A stretch of DNA of 64,000 bases. Origin: Streptomyces xanthochromogenes. GTDB lineage: Bacteria > Actinomycetota > Actinomycetes > Streptomycetales > Streptomycetaceae. The notes beneath the pieces were generated by a model. The model did not search any database. It was not told the origin of the DNA and saw nothing but the letters and a program-made list of their open reading frames with translations. Below, one piece after another: positions 26,603-35,500 of this stretch (position 1 is its first letter; each line of letters starts with the position of its first letter). Where the stretch lies: positions 1 to 64,000 of the forward strand of contig NZ_BMUZ01000004.1 in the NCBI RefSeq assembly GCF_014650455.1, given 5' to 3'. A program made the position numbers and the translations under genes.

Positions 26603-27478
26603 GTGAACAACAATCAGGCACTGCAGCAGCTGCTGCAATGGAAGCGCGGCCAGATAGACCCGTCCGAGTGGGGCATCCCCAAGCGCACGGGACGGGGCCG
26701 CCGTTCGGCCGGTCTCTCGCAGGCTCAGGTGGCGCAGGCCCTCTTCGTGTCGGAGCGCACCTACGCGGCGCTGGAGCGCGGGGACATGGCCTCGCCCGCC
26801 CGGGAGTTCCTGGACGCCGTGGCCAAGATCCTGCGCATGGAGGAGCGGGAGCGCACCGCGCTCTACGTGTACGCGCTCGGGTACGAGCCGCCCATCCCGA
26901 TGGACCCGCTGGCCGGGACGAACGTCGCTCCCGCCTGGCAGACGGCGGTCAACAACGTCTCGGGGCAGCCGTGTTACATCAATGACGTGGCCTGGAACGT
27001 GCTCGCCGCCAACGACGACTTCGTCCGGATGTTCCCGCAGGTGGACGCCCAGACTCCGCGCCTTCCCGAGCAGAACCTGCTGCGCTGGATGCTGCTGCGC
27101 GAGGACGCCCGCGAGCATCACCTGGTGGACTGGGAGAAGCGCTGGGCCGCCCCGGTGGCAGCCCAGCTGCGTACGGCGGTGGCCGCGCACCCCACCAATC
27201 AGGATCTCCAGCGGTTGGACAAGGAAGTCAACGAGGACCCCGTCGCCGGGCCGATCTACCGCAATCACAACCTCGCGTACGTCCACCCCGACGGCGACAC
27301 CCGCGTCATGCGCCATGCCGGCTACACCGCCCCCGACGGCTGCCCCGACCTGCGGGACCGTTGCTGCGCGCGGCACTCCGCCTCACAGCTGGGCTACGTC
27401 ACGATGTGCGCCGCGCAGCCGTTCAGGAGCCCGGGAGCACGGTTCTTCTTCCTGGTCTTCGAGCCCGAGCGCCGATGA
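26603..27478 (+). CDS. XRE-type regulator with MmyB-like ligand domain
   Basis: A 291-residue regulator starting at GTG, with GGGGAGAGG upstream. The N-terminal HTH (SAGLSQAQVAQALFVSERTYAALERG) is followed by an MmyB-like domain: CYINDVAWNVLAANDDFVRMFP, NLLRWMLL, WEKRWAAPVAAQLR and GYVTMCAAQPF. It is divergent from the IclR gene with a 140-bp shared promoter region. The metallo-hydrolase gene follows 62 bp later on the same strand and may be its target. Confidence 0.87.
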   Translation: MNNNQALQQLLQWKRGQIDPSEWGIPKRTGRGRRSAGLSQAQVAQALFVSERTYAALERGDMASPAREFLDAVAKILRMEERERTALYVYALGYEPPIPMDPLAGTNVAPAWQTAVNNVSGQPCYINDVAWNVLAANDDFVRMFPQVDAQTPRLPEQNLLRWMLLREDAREHHLVDWEKRWAAPVAAQLRTAVAAHPTNQDLQRLDKEVNEDPVAGPIYRNHNLAYVHPDGDTRVMRHAGYTAPDGCPDLRDRCCARHSASQLGYVTMCAAQPFRSPGARFFFLVFEPERR

Positions 27479-27540
27479 AGCACGGATTCCGGTACGACGG
27501 AGGCGGTTCTGCCGAGGGGCCTCCCAACCGGGCACAATGC

Positions 27541-28509
27541 ATGCCTATGGCACCCGAATCTGACATGAAACTGCTCGCCCCCGGCGTCTTCGCGTGGCTT
27601 CCCGGACTGGGCTCGACCTGGGGCATGGCCAACTGCGGCCTGGTCAGCTCCCAGGGCGAGACCTTGCTCATCGACACCCCGTACACCCCGGCCCTGACCG
27701 ATGTCCTGCTCGATGCCGTCCGCGAGGTCGCCGGCCCGGCCGCGGAGCCGGCGCACGTCGTGGTCACACACGCCAACGGCGACCACACCTGGGGGCTGCA
27801 ACAGCTGCCCGGAGCCGAAATCGTCGCGACCCGGGCCGCGTTGGACCACCAGTGCATAGAGCCCACGCCCCAGCAGGTCCAGGCGCTGATCCACGACACC
27901 GACCCCGACCAGCCGCTCGGCTGGTACATCCGTCGGCACTTCGGCCGCTTCGACTTCTCGGACGTACAGGTGCTGCCCCCGACCGTCACCTTCACCGGGC
28001 GGTACGACCTGAAGGTCGGCTCCATCCCCGTGGAACTCCACGAGGTGGGCCCGGCGCACACCGTGGGTGACCTGATCGTCCATCTGCCCGAGCAGCGCGT
28101 GGTGTTCGCCGGTGACATCGTCTTCGCGGGCGACCATCCCCCGCACTGGGCCGGGCCGCTGGAAAACATCTCCACCGCCTGCGAACGCATCCTGGCGCTC
28201 GACCCTGAATGGATCGTGCCGGGCCACGGTCCACTCATGCGGCCCGACGAACTGCGGTCGCACATAGCTTATTTGAACGACCTCGCCGACAACGCCGACG
28301 TGATGCACGCACAGGGCCGCACCTCCATCGAGGCGGTCCGCATCCTGCTCGACGAGGACCGCTACCCCGGCCTGGGCCTGCCGGAGCGCCTGGCGATCAC
28401 GCTGGGCACCGAGTACCGCCACCTCGACGGAGGTTCCGCCGCGCCGGACATGCTGGCACTGATGAACCACGCGGCGACCATCGCGTGGGAGTACTCCTCC
28501 ACCGCGTGA
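27541..28509 (+). CDS. MBL-fold metallo-hydrolase
   Basis: A 322-residue metallo-beta-lactamase-fold protein. The metal-binding signature appears as THANGDHTWG (HxNxDH in place of HxHxDH), followed by a distal Asp in VVFAGDIVFAG and His in VPGHGPL. The HANGDH variant is typical of a subgroup related to SoxH/quinoprotein-relay-type enzymes. The substrate is unknown. Start ambiguity: ATG at 27541, 27547 or 27565 (MKLLAPG); none has a strong ribosome site. It lies downstream of the MmyB-type regulator. Confidence 0.85.
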   Translation: MPMAPESDMKLLAPGVFAWLPGLGSTWGMANCGLVSSQGETLLIDTPYTPALTDVLLDAVREVAGPAAEPAHVVVTHANGDHTWGLQQLPGAEIVATRAALDHQCIEPTPQQVQALIHDTDPDQPLGWYIRRHFGRFDFSDVQVLPPTVTFTGRYDLKVGSIPVELHEVGPAHTVGDLIVHLPEQRVVFAGDIVFAGDHPPHWAGPLENISTACERILALDPEWIVPGHGPLMRPDELRSHIAYLNDLADNADVMHAQGRTSIEAVRILLDEDRYPGLGLPERLAITLGTEYRHLDGGSAAPDMLALMNHAATIAWEYSSTA

Positions 28510-28984
28510 CCCGTGCGCCGGGCCTGCCTTCAGCCGGCCGACGCACGCCTTCTCCGTCTTGTTCCGGCCGATGGAACAGCCGCCGCACCCTCATTTCGAT
28601 CCTCGGAATATGAGCGGCCGCCGTACGACCCCGGCTTGCCCCGCACCCGCCCCGCGCGGTGAAGTACCTCTTGTCGGCGCGTCGTGGACACACGGGGGAG
28701 CGCCGGACCAGCACGGAGGGCCCTCCCACGCCCGATGATGTGCACGGTCGAGCAGCACGCCTCGCGTGCTGGACTCGATTCCGGATGCCGCCGCCGACCT
28801 CCTGGCGGCGGCATCCGCGCGAAGCCGCGATTGCCTGCCCAACGGGCGGCCCGTGGACGCGATCTTCTCGCTGGACTTCCACGGCCGAGTCTTCGACCAC
28901 GTCCCGCGCGATCGCTCCAACCGCCGTGCGGACAGGGCGAGTTGATTTGCACGGAGGGGGCCGGGCAACAACCCTGACTGATCG
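28510..28984. other. Convergent intergenic region, possible gene remnant
   Basis: A 475-bp gap between convergent genes. A perfect hairpin is listed separately. A short plus-strand frame across it (about 28767-28946) reads VDAIFSLDFHGRVFDHV near its end and has coding-like third positions. It may be a fragment of a lost gene, but I cannot assign it. Confidence 0.4.
28782..28817. terminator. Perfect 14-bp hairpin
   Basis: Stem CGGATGCCGCCGCC / GGCGGCGGCATCCG with an 8-base loop, between convergent genes. It is a likely bidirectional terminator, though it lies about 270 bp after the MBL gene and could also sit in a former gene. Confidence 0.5.
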
Positions 28985-29377
28985 TCAGGATTCGGGGACC
29001 ACCGGCAGACGGCCGCCCTCGGTGAACCAGTGCCGACGCACGGCGTCCGTCGGCCTTGGGTCTCCAAGGGCGTCGCGGCCCCAGACCGCCAGGGCTTCGA
29101 CCACCTCGCGCAGCGCCAGTCCCCGCGGGGTCAGCGTGTACACCATCCCGCTGGCGGGCCGCTCCAGTTGGCGCCGCTCCACCAGGCCGTCGCCCTGCAA
29201 CTGCTTGAGGCGGGCGGCCAGGACGTCGGTGGAGACGCCCGGCAGGTCGGCGTGCAGGTCGGTGTAGCGCCGCGGCCCGTGCAGCAGCTCGCGGACGACC
29301 AGGAGGCTCCAGCGCTCCCCCACCGCGTCCAGGGCACGGGCGACCGCGCAGTACTGGTCGTAGCTCCGGTGTGGCAT
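28985..29377 (-). CDS. HxlR-type winged-helix regulator
   Basis: A 130-residue HxlR/MarR-like regulator. The motif CAVARALDAVGERWSLLVVRELL and GPRRYTDLHADLPGVSTDVLAARLKQL match the HxlR wing and recognition helix; the Cys near residue 9 is often redox- or electrophile-sensing. The start MPHRSYDQY is typical. It is divergent from an aminotransferase gene with only 113 bp between starts, so it probably controls that gene. Confidence 0.9.
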   Translation of the reverse strand: MPHRSYDQYCAVARALDAVGERWSLLVVRELLHGPRRYTDLHADLPGVSTDVLAARLKQLQGDGLVERRQLERPASGMVYTLTPRGLALREVVEALAVWGRDALGDPRPTDAVRRHWFTEGGRLPVVPES

Positions 29378-29490
29378 GACAGTCAGCATAGCCCAGGGGT
29401 TGGACTTTCCAAGTTGGTACTTGGTAGAACAAAGCAATCACGAGGGTGCGGGCGACATTGCCGGTGACAGTGACGGTCGGGAGGCCACAG

Positions 29491-30702
29491 ATGGAGTTTC
29501 GGCAGTCCAGCAAGCTGAAGGACGTGTGCTACGAGATCCGGGGACCGGTGGTCGACCAGGCCAACGCCCTTGAGGAGGCCGGGCACAGCGTGCTGCGGCT
29601 CAACACGGGCAACCCCGCGCCGTTCGGTTTCGAGGCGCCCGAGGAGATCCTCCAGGACATCATCCGCAACCTGCCCCAGGCCCACGGCTACAGCGACGCC
29701 CGCGGCATCCTGCCCGCCCGGCGCGCGGTGGTGCAGTACTACCAGCAGCGCGGAGTCGCGGGTGTGGCGGTCGACGACGTCTACCTCGGCAACGGCGCTT
29801 CCGAGCTGATCCAGATGGCCGTGCAGGCGCTCGTCGACGACGGCGACGAAGTGCTGGTGCCCGCCCCCGACTTCCCGCTGTGGACGGCCGTGGTCCGGCT
29901 CGCCGGCGGGCGGGCCGTGCACTACATGTGCGACGAGGACGCCGACTGGTACCCGGACCTCGACGACATCGCCGCGAAGATCACCGACCGCACCAAGGCC
30001 ATCGTCGTCATCAACCCCAACAACCCGACCGGCGCGGTCTACTCGAAGGAGCTCCTGGAGGGCATTCTCGAGCTGGCCCGTCGGCACGGGCTCATGGTGC
30101 TCGCCGACGAGATCTACGACAAGATCCTCTACGACGACGCCGTGCACCACTGCCTGGCCGCGCTCGCCGACGACGTGCTCACCCTCACCTTCAACGGGCT
30201 CTCCAAGGCCTACCGGGTGGCCGGCTTCCGCAGTGGCTGGCTGGTCGTCTCCGGACCGAAGGCACAGGCCAAGGACTACCTCGAAGGCCTGGCCATGCTG
30301 GCCGGAATGCGGCTGTGCCCGAACGTACCGGCGCAGTACGCCGTCCAGGCCGCCCTCGGAGGGCACCAGTCGATCCACGACCTCACGCTGCCCACCGGCA
30401 GGCTCACCGAGCAGCGCGACGTCGCTTGGCGGGCGCTGAACGACATCCCTGGTGTGAGCTGCGTCAAGCCCAAGGGCGCGCTGTACGCCTTCGCCAAGCT
30501 CGATCCGGCCGTGCACAAGATCGTCGACGACGAGCGCTTCGTACTGGACCTGCTGCTGCGCGAGAAGATCCACATCGTCCAGGGCACCGGGTTCAACTGG
30601 CCCCGCCCGGACCACTTCCGCTTCGTCACGCTCCCCCGCACCACTGACCTCGAGACAGCGATCGGCCGCATCGGCCGCTTCCTGGCCACCTATCGCCAGT
30701 AG
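29491..30702 (+). CDS. PLP-dependent aminotransferase (AlaT-like)
   Basis: A 403-residue class I/II aminotransferase. It has LNTGNPAPFGF at the N terminus, NGASELIQMA, INPNNPTGAVYS, ADEIYDKILYDD, the PLP lysine in FNGLSKAYRVAGFRSGW and a C-terminal Arg region (HFRFVTLP). It resembles AlaT-type alanine/glutamate aminotransferases. GGGAGG precedes the ATG at good spacing. A longer frame from 29446 overlaps the promoter region and was rejected. The divergent HxlR regulator is the likely controller. Confidence 0.93.
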   Translation: MEFRQSSKLKDVCYEIRGPVVDQANALEEAGHSVLRLNTGNPAPFGFEAPEEILQDIIRNLPQAHGYSDARGILPARRAVVQYYQQRGVAGVAVDDVYLGNGASELIQMAVQALVDDGDEVLVPAPDFPLWTAVVRLAGGRAVHYMCDEDADWYPDLDDIAAKITDRTKAIVVINPNNPTGAVYSKELLEGILELARRHGLMVLADEIYDKILYDDAVHHCLAALADDVLTLTFNGLSKAYRVAGFRSGWLVVSGPKAQAKDYLEGLAMLAGMRLCPNVPAQYAVQAALGGHQSIHDLTLPTGRLTEQRDVAWRALNDIPGVSCVKPKGALYAFAKLDPAVHKIVDDERFVLDLLLREKIHIVQGTGFNWPRPDHFRFVTLPRTTDLETAIGRIGRFLATYRQ

Positions 30703-30917
30703 CCAGGCCCTCGTGGCAGCAGAGTGCCCGTATGAGCCGGTGTCACCGCTGCCCACAACCCCCGTTCAACCGAACATAAAGCCCAGGTAAGGTTCAATCT
30801 GCGACGACCTGGCGGATTTCGTATCCGCCGGGTCGTCCCATGTTCGAGGCATGCACGACGCACTCACCAGGCGACGCGGGCCCGATCCTGAAACGACCCC
30901 GACCCTGGAGACTTTCG

Positions 30918-31694
30918 ATGCGCCGTCCCCTCGCCCTGGCCGCCATGGCATTCGTGCTGTGCACCGCCTGCACCCGCGTCAACGAGCCGGATGCGCAGAA
31001 CGCCGTACGGAAGGCAGTGGACTCCACCCGGCAGACGAGTGCTCACATCAGCACCATGCTGGACCTCACCGACGGTGCCGGAACGAAGGCGCAGATCGCG
31101 ACGGACGGCGGGTTCGACATGGCCGCCGATCGCGGCCGCATCGACGTACGGATCGTCCAGGGCCAGAACCGCGGCGACCTGATCTTCGCCGACGGCAAGG
31201 TGTACACGCGCAACGTCGAACCCGAGGAAGTGGATCACAGCTGGGTGTGGTCCGAGCGCGACACCGCCCAGGCCCACTACCTCTTCCGCGCGCCGGACAA
31301 CGACCCGGAGCACACGCTGCTCCAAGTGTCCCGCATGACGAGGGTCCACGCCAAGGGCAAGGAGACCGTCAACGGGGTCGAGGCCACGCGCTACACCGGA
31401 AACATCGACTACGAGACGATGGTTCTGCGCTTGGCCGCCGACACACGGCAGAAGCTGGACGACGCCGTCAGCCAGTACAAAGCCGCCGGCCGCGAAATGC
31501 CCTTCACGGCAGAGGTGTGGATCGACGGCCAGGGGCACGTGGTGCAGGCCCGTCTCACGATGAAGGACGCGGCGACCACGTACGCCGAACTGACCATGAA
31601 AATCTCCGACTTGGGCAAGCCGGTCACCGTGACCCCGCCGCCCGCGGACGAGACGATACCGTCGGACGGCCACGCCAACCTCCTGTCCGGCTGA
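30918..31694 (+). CDS. Lipoprotein, LppX/LolA-like fold candidate
   Basis: A 258-residue lipoprotein. The signal peptide MRRPLALAAMAFVLCTACTR ends in a lipobox with the acylated Cys18 (alternatively Cys15). The mature part has the beta-rich pattern of actinobacterial LppX/LprG-like proteins: DSTRQTSAHISTMLDL, GRIDVRIV, ADGKVYTRN and VEATRYTGNIDYETMV, folding into a hydrophobic half-barrel that may carry lipids. GGAG is eight bases before the ATG. Confidence 0.8.
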   Translation: MRRPLALAAMAFVLCTACTRVNEPDAQNAVRKAVDSTRQTSAHISTMLDLTDGAGTKAQIATDGGFDMAADRGRIDVRIVQGQNRGDLIFADGKVYTRNVEPEEVDHSWVWSERDTAQAHYLFRAPDNDPEHTLLQVSRMTRVHAKGKETVNGVEATRYTGNIDYETMVLRLAADTRQKLDDAVSQYKAAGREMPFTAEVWIDGQGHVVQARLTMKDAATTYAELTMKISDLGKPVTVTPPPADETIPSDGHANLLSG

Positions 31695-31752
31695 CACGCG
31701 GCCGTACTGTACGGCTGAGACGCGACCGCCGTCCTTGTACGGCTGATACGCG
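31688..31752. repeat. Three copies of a 13-bp motif at gene 3' end
   Basis: CGGCTGANACGCG occurs at 31688, 31712 and 31740. The first copy includes the stop codon of the lipoprotein gene, so the other two look like duplications of the gene's tail. N is C, G and T in order. Confidence 0.7.
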
Positions 31753-31839
31753 ACTGTCCTGTTCACCTGACGTGGCCGGGTACCTGGGGTCGAGGGACCC
31801 AAGCCCTCCGACATCTCCGTCGGGACGGGCGTTGGGCGT

Positions 31840-32424
31840 TCAGTGACCGCCGCGGGGTTCGGTGCAACCACCCTCCGGATAACGGCCGTTGACCGAAACC
31901 TGGTAGTTGGTCGGCTGCGTGAACGCCGTGACGCAGGCGTCGTCACGGACGCGCAGCGAGATCAAGGCCCCCTCGGGCCGTACAGGACGGGGGTCGGCGA
32001 GTCCTTGCCGCACGTCCATGTCCTGTACGTGGAGCGTGCCTCGGCCCTGCTGGCTGTCGGGGCCCTCGTTGCGGTAGCCCAGCGGGAGAAGCGCCGCCCG
32101 CACGCTCTTCGCGTCCCACACCTTCTTCTTCCAGAGTCCTTCGAGGACGGGCTCGATGCGAGCGGCTTCCGCCCGGGCGAGCTTCTCGCTGGCGGGAGAC
32201 ATGCTCTTGGGGACCTTGAAGCCGTTGTTCTCCCGGTAGTGGGGAGCACCGTCGTGGGAGTCGGGCTCGACGTTGCCCCGTGCGGGACCGACCGAGGACT
32301 TCAAGGGCGAAGGGGAGGCGGGAGGTCCGCCTGCGGACGCGTGCTGCTGACCACAGGCGGACAAGGCGAGGACAGCCCCCAGGCAGAGGCCGACCGCGGC
32401 ATGCGTGGACCTTGATATGCGCAT
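31840..32424 (-). CDS. Hypothetical lipoprotein
   Basis: About 194 residues. The signal peptide MRISRSTHAAVGLCLGAVLA ends in LSAC, a standard lipobox, followed by a Gly/Pro/Ser-rich linker and a small domain with two cysteines (DDACVTAF, EGGCTEP) that could form a disulphide. No known family recognised. It converges with the other lipoprotein gene. The longer frame adds 14 non-signal residues and was rejected. Confidence 0.75.
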   Translation of the reverse strand: MRISRSTHAAVGLCLGAVLALSACGQQHASAGGPPASPSPLKSSVGPARGNVEPDSHDGAPHYRENNGFKVPKSMSPASEKLARAEAARIEPVLEGLWKKKVWDAKSVRAALLPLGYRNEGPDSQQGRGTLHVQDMDVRQGLADPRPVRPEGALISLRVRDDACVTAFTQPTNYQVSVNGRYPEGGCTEPRGGH

Positions 32425-32599
32425 GGAAGGACAGTGCCACGGCCTCCCCCGGTCCGCACCATTCAACGCCGGCGCGATCCACCGCGGCCAATGCGATCCC
32501 CCTGCCGCGCTGGTCTGAGGCTGGGAGCAGGAGCCGCTGATGCGGGGGCGGAGCGGTGAAGCGGGGCCGGGGCGGCTGATGCGGGGCCGGGTCCGCTGC

Positions 32600-32656
32600 T
32601 AGAATGTCCGCCTTGGCCTTCGGCGACCCAACTGGGGTCGTGCGGAGGCTTTTTTC
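32600..32656 (+). promoter_or_regulatory. Promoter plus attenuator-like leader hairpin of MFS gene
   Basis: TAGAAT (32600-32605) matches the -10 box in five of six bases. The leader expected from it consists almost wholly of one hairpin: 5' arm 32616-32629, loop, 3' arm 32635-32649, then six T residues (32650-32655) directly before the ATG at 32657. This has the form of an intrinsic terminator. The 3' arm also contains GGAGG (32644-32648), the only ribosome site. So the stem could both terminate the transcript and hide the ribosome site. Anti-terminating conditions are unknown. Confidence 0.6.
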
Positions 32657-33880
32657 ATGCCTACCGACACATCCACGTCCCACACCCACCCCGCCACCAC
32701 TTACCACGGCCTGCTCCGCAACCGCGAGTTCGCCGGGCTGTACTCCAGCTTCACTCTGACCGTCGCCGCAAGCACCCTCTCGGGCTTCGCCCTCGGCACG
32801 CTGGTCAACCACCAGACCAGGTCCCCGTTCCTGACCGCCGTGGCCATGTACGGTGCCACGTTCGCGACGGTGCTCGGTGCGCTGACACTGATGTCCGTAG
32901 CGGACGGAGACCGGCCGCGCCGAACCCTCGTAACGCTCCAGTGCGTCTCGCTCGCAGGCGTCGCCACACAGGCGATACCGGGTCTACCGCTGCTCGCCCG
33001 GTTCGGCCTGCTCCTCGTGCTGGGGTTCCTCCAGTCGCTCGGGACCGGAACACGGATGGGGCTGCTCGCCGAAGTGGTGCCGAACTCCGCGTACGCACTG
33101 GCACGTTCGCTGATGAACATCACCTCCGGTGGCATGGCCATCCTCGGATACACCATCGGCGCCGTGCTCCTGCGATACCTGAGCCCGCAGGGGGTCTTCG
33201 CCATCGCCATGGCCCTGACCGCTTCCGCACTGCTCATCGTGGCGGCGACCGTACGGGAACGCTCGATCCGTCCGACCCGTCGCCCCGGGCTGCGCCAGAC
33301 CTGGAGGACCAACATCGCGTTCTTCTCCCACCCAGGCCAACGCGCCCTGCTGCTCAACCTGTGGGTCCCCAACGGCCTGATCGTCGGCTGCGAGGCGCTG
33401 TTCATCTCGTACGCCCCGGATCAGGCCGGTGCCTTCCTGGCCGCTGGATCGGCGGGCATGCTCCTGGGCGACCTGACCGTCGGTCGGCTGTTCGGCGCCG
33501 AGCAGCGGCGTCGGTACGCCTTCGTGCTGCGACTGCAGCTCGCCGTGCCGTACCTTCTGTTCGCCCTCCACCCTCCAGTACTGGTGGCGGCCGTCGCGGT
33601 GTTCATCGCCGGCGCCGGTTTCGCCGCCACGCTGCCGCTCCAGGAACAGCTCCTGGCGCTGACTCCCGATCCGGTCCGTGGCCAGGTACAGGGGGTCGAG
33701 TCGGCGGGGCGGATGACGTGGCAGGGCCTGGGAGCCGCGATCGCCGGTGGCGTCGCCCAGTACGTCACCCCCGGCACGGCGATCACGGCCGTGGCGGCCA
33801 CCTCCGTCGCCATCACCGTGCTCACCCGGCCGCTCGTGGCTCGCGCCCGAGCCGTCCGCGTGGAGCCGGGTAACACGTGA
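32657..33880 (+). CDS. MFS transporter
   Basis: A 407-residue major facilitator with about 11-12 hydrophobic segments. Residues 20-45 (REFAGLYSSFTLTVAASTL) form the first, and a cytoplasmic loop near 190-215 is rich in Arg (RERSIRPTRRPGLRQ), as in two-bundle exporters. It resembles drug/efflux-type MFS proteins of actinobacteria; the substrate is unknown. Translation should depend on the leader hairpin described at its start. Related genes elsewhere with such leaders respond to ribosome-targeting drugs, but that is an analogy only. Confidence 0.88.
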   Translation: MPTDTSTSHTHPATTYHGLLRNREFAGLYSSFTLTVAASTLSGFALGTLVNHQTRSPFLTAVAMYGATFATVLGALTLMSVADGDRPRRTLVTLQCVSLAGVATQAIPGLPLLARFGLLLVLGFLQSLGTGTRMGLLAEVVPNSAYALARSLMNITSGGMAILGYTIGAVLLRYLSPQGVFAIAMALTASALLIVAATVRERSIRPTRRPGLRQTWRTNIAFFSHPGQRALLLNLWVPNGLIVGCEALFISYAPDQAGAFLAAGSAGMLLGDLTVGRLFGAEQRRRYAFVLRLQLAVPYLLFALHPPVLVAAVAVFIAGAGFAATLPLQEQLLALTPDPVRGQVQGVESAGRMTWQGLGAAIAGGVAQYVTPGTAITAVAATSVAITVLTRPLVARARAVRVEPGNT

Positions 33881-33946
33881 GCCATCGCGGACGGGCCCGC
33901 AGCAATCCGTTCGCGTGGCGCCTCATCAGCGCCGTACGGTCTGCGC

Positions 33947-34975
33947 ATGACCAGGACCACGCCGGCCAGGCCCTTCCCCGTGGAGGCCGTCTTCCCGGAG
34001 CTGGCCATCCACCGGGACAGGACAACTCGCCTGCATCCCCGGCCGGGGCAGCCGACGATGCGCGACAGCCATGTCGGCGGGCCGATGTTGTGACCGGAGG
34101 CGGAGCCATGGCCGGTCTGCCACGAGTCGCATCAGTCGGTGACCGAGGGATACGCACCCGACGAGATCCGCGCCGCCAGGGTCGCGGGCACTCGCGGAAG
34201 CGCCCGTGGCCAGGCGGCGGAACGGACGGCGCAGCCGCGCCAGTGCCGTTCATGGCTCTCGCCCAATTCTTCCGCCGGAACGTACCGGGCCTGGCTCCCG
34301 GCCCCGACGGCGCGGACCTGGTGCAGCTCTTCCGCTGCCCGTTCACTCACGGTTCTTCGCTGGAGCGCCGCTACCACCTGCGGTGGCGGCGCTCCGCCGA
34401 GACGGAACGCGCGAGCCGCTTCCTCGCCGTCCCACCCGAAGTGCCCCTGCTCCCCTGGGAGCACGAACATCCCGAACCGTGCGGGCTGCATCCGGAAGAA
34501 GTGGACACCTACCCCTGGGCGGAGGACGACACCCTCCCCGCGGCAGTGATCGCCCTCATCGATGCCTGGGACGACGTCCAGGAGTCGGAACACGGCCGCG
34601 ACGCCCCGAGCTACCAATCCGATCTGTTGATTCCGCCCGGCTGGCGGATCGGTGGCTTTCCCAGCTGGGCTTCGACAGGCCCGCTGACGGTCGACCAAAC
34701 GGCCTGTCCTCGCTCGATGCGACTGCTGCTGACCGCAGACGGCTCCGAGGTGGATGCCGACTCGCACATCTGGATGCCGCTGGAGGACCGTGACCCGCAC
34801 CCGCAGGGCAGGTCCCCTATCCGCGATATCCGGGATATCCGCGACATCCCGGATATCCGGGGCAGGCCCGTCGGTCGTCCAACCCACTCGGTTGCGCTTC
34901 GGCCGGGACCGTGACCTGCACGTCTTCACCTGCCCGGCGAACCCCGGCCATCCACCCCGGTGGGTGTCGTCCTAG
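33947..34975 (+). pseudogene. DUF1963 (YwqG-like) pseudogene with nonsense codon and two frame breaks
   Basis: Pieces of one DUF1963 protein appear in order across two frames. Frame A starts MTRTTPARPFPVEAVFPEL and reaches HVGGPML, where TGA (34091-34093) stands for the Trp expected in the family, then reads PEAEPWPVCHESHQ and APDEIRAARV. Between about 34200 and 34250 the likeness moves to another frame: PVPFMALAQFF, GADLVQLFRCPFTHG and PSYQSDLLIPPGWRIGGFP. After a 9-bp repeat tract it returns to the first frame for LRFGRDRDLHVFTCPANPG, a normal ending. So three lesions interrupt the gene. Confidence 0.85.
34819..34860. repeat. 9-bp tandem repeat at a frame break
   Basis: Four and two-thirds units of ATCCGCGAT-like sequence, many GATATC or GATATCC inside. 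The unit length keeps frame, but the reading frame of the surrounding pseudogene changes at or near here, consistent with imprecise slippage. Confidence 0.85.
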
Positions 34976-35059
34976 GTCTCCCCGTCTCGGTCCCGGGCCC
35001 GGTTCCCGTCTAGGGCGTTCCGCGAAGCTGCTGCGGTGAGCGGGTCGGGCAGGACGCGG

Positions 35060-35101
35060 GCGGGGACGGGGGCGTGTCCGGGACCGCTCCCGTCCCCCCG
35101 C
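35060..35101. terminator. Bidirectional terminator
   Basis: Stem GCGGGGACGGG / CCCGTCCCCCCGC (one bulged C) between a rightward pseudogene and a leftward gene. It is very stable, and a run of C rather than T follows. Confidence 0.6.
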
Positions 35102-35127
35102 CCCCGCCCCGCCTCCCGCTCATCTCG

Positions 35128-35349
35128 CTAGTCGCCGGTCCCGTTGTCATCGTTCCAGCGGGGGTCCGTCCCCCACTCCTCGTTGCGCGCTCTGGCTGTC
35201 TCCATCGCGTGGGAGGCCTCTTCACGGCTTCCGTACGGGCCCATACGGTCGGCGGCCCTGCACTGCGGTCCCTGTTCGACCGTCTTGTGCTCCAGGCAGT
35301 AGAACCACTCGTCGGGCTTGCCGTCTGCGGTCTGTTTGATCTCTGACAT
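35128..35349 (-). CDS. Small conserved Streptomyces protein
   Basis: A 73-residue acidic protein: MSEIKQTADGKPDEWFYCLEH at the start, EQGPQCRAADRMGPY in the middle, and a DPRWNDD tail. The Cys-x2-His and second Cys could bind a metal, but this is not a proven zinc ribbon. Near-identical proteins are widespread in Streptomyces to my knowledge, with no assigned function. The start MSEIK is preferred over a frame starting 16 codons earlier. Confidence 0.8.
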   Translation of the reverse strand: MSEIKQTADGKPDEWFYCLEHKTVEQGPQCRAADRMGPYGSREEASHAMETARARNEEWGTDPRWNDDNGTGD

Positions 35350-35500
35350 GGTCCACAGATGCCCGCACGAAAGCGCGGCAATCACGAAGGCGGACACGCA
35401 CGATGCTCACCGCGCCGAGGATCACCTCTGCTCTGCCAGGAGGAGCCCTCGATCGGGAGGAGCCCTCGATGAACGGCAACAGCGATGGGATGATGCCGCG

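Noticed and set aside
28767..28946. Short plus-strand frame as a gene
   Set aside because: Third positions look coding, but there is no ribosome site or known family and a strong hairpin runs through it; noted only as a possible remnant.
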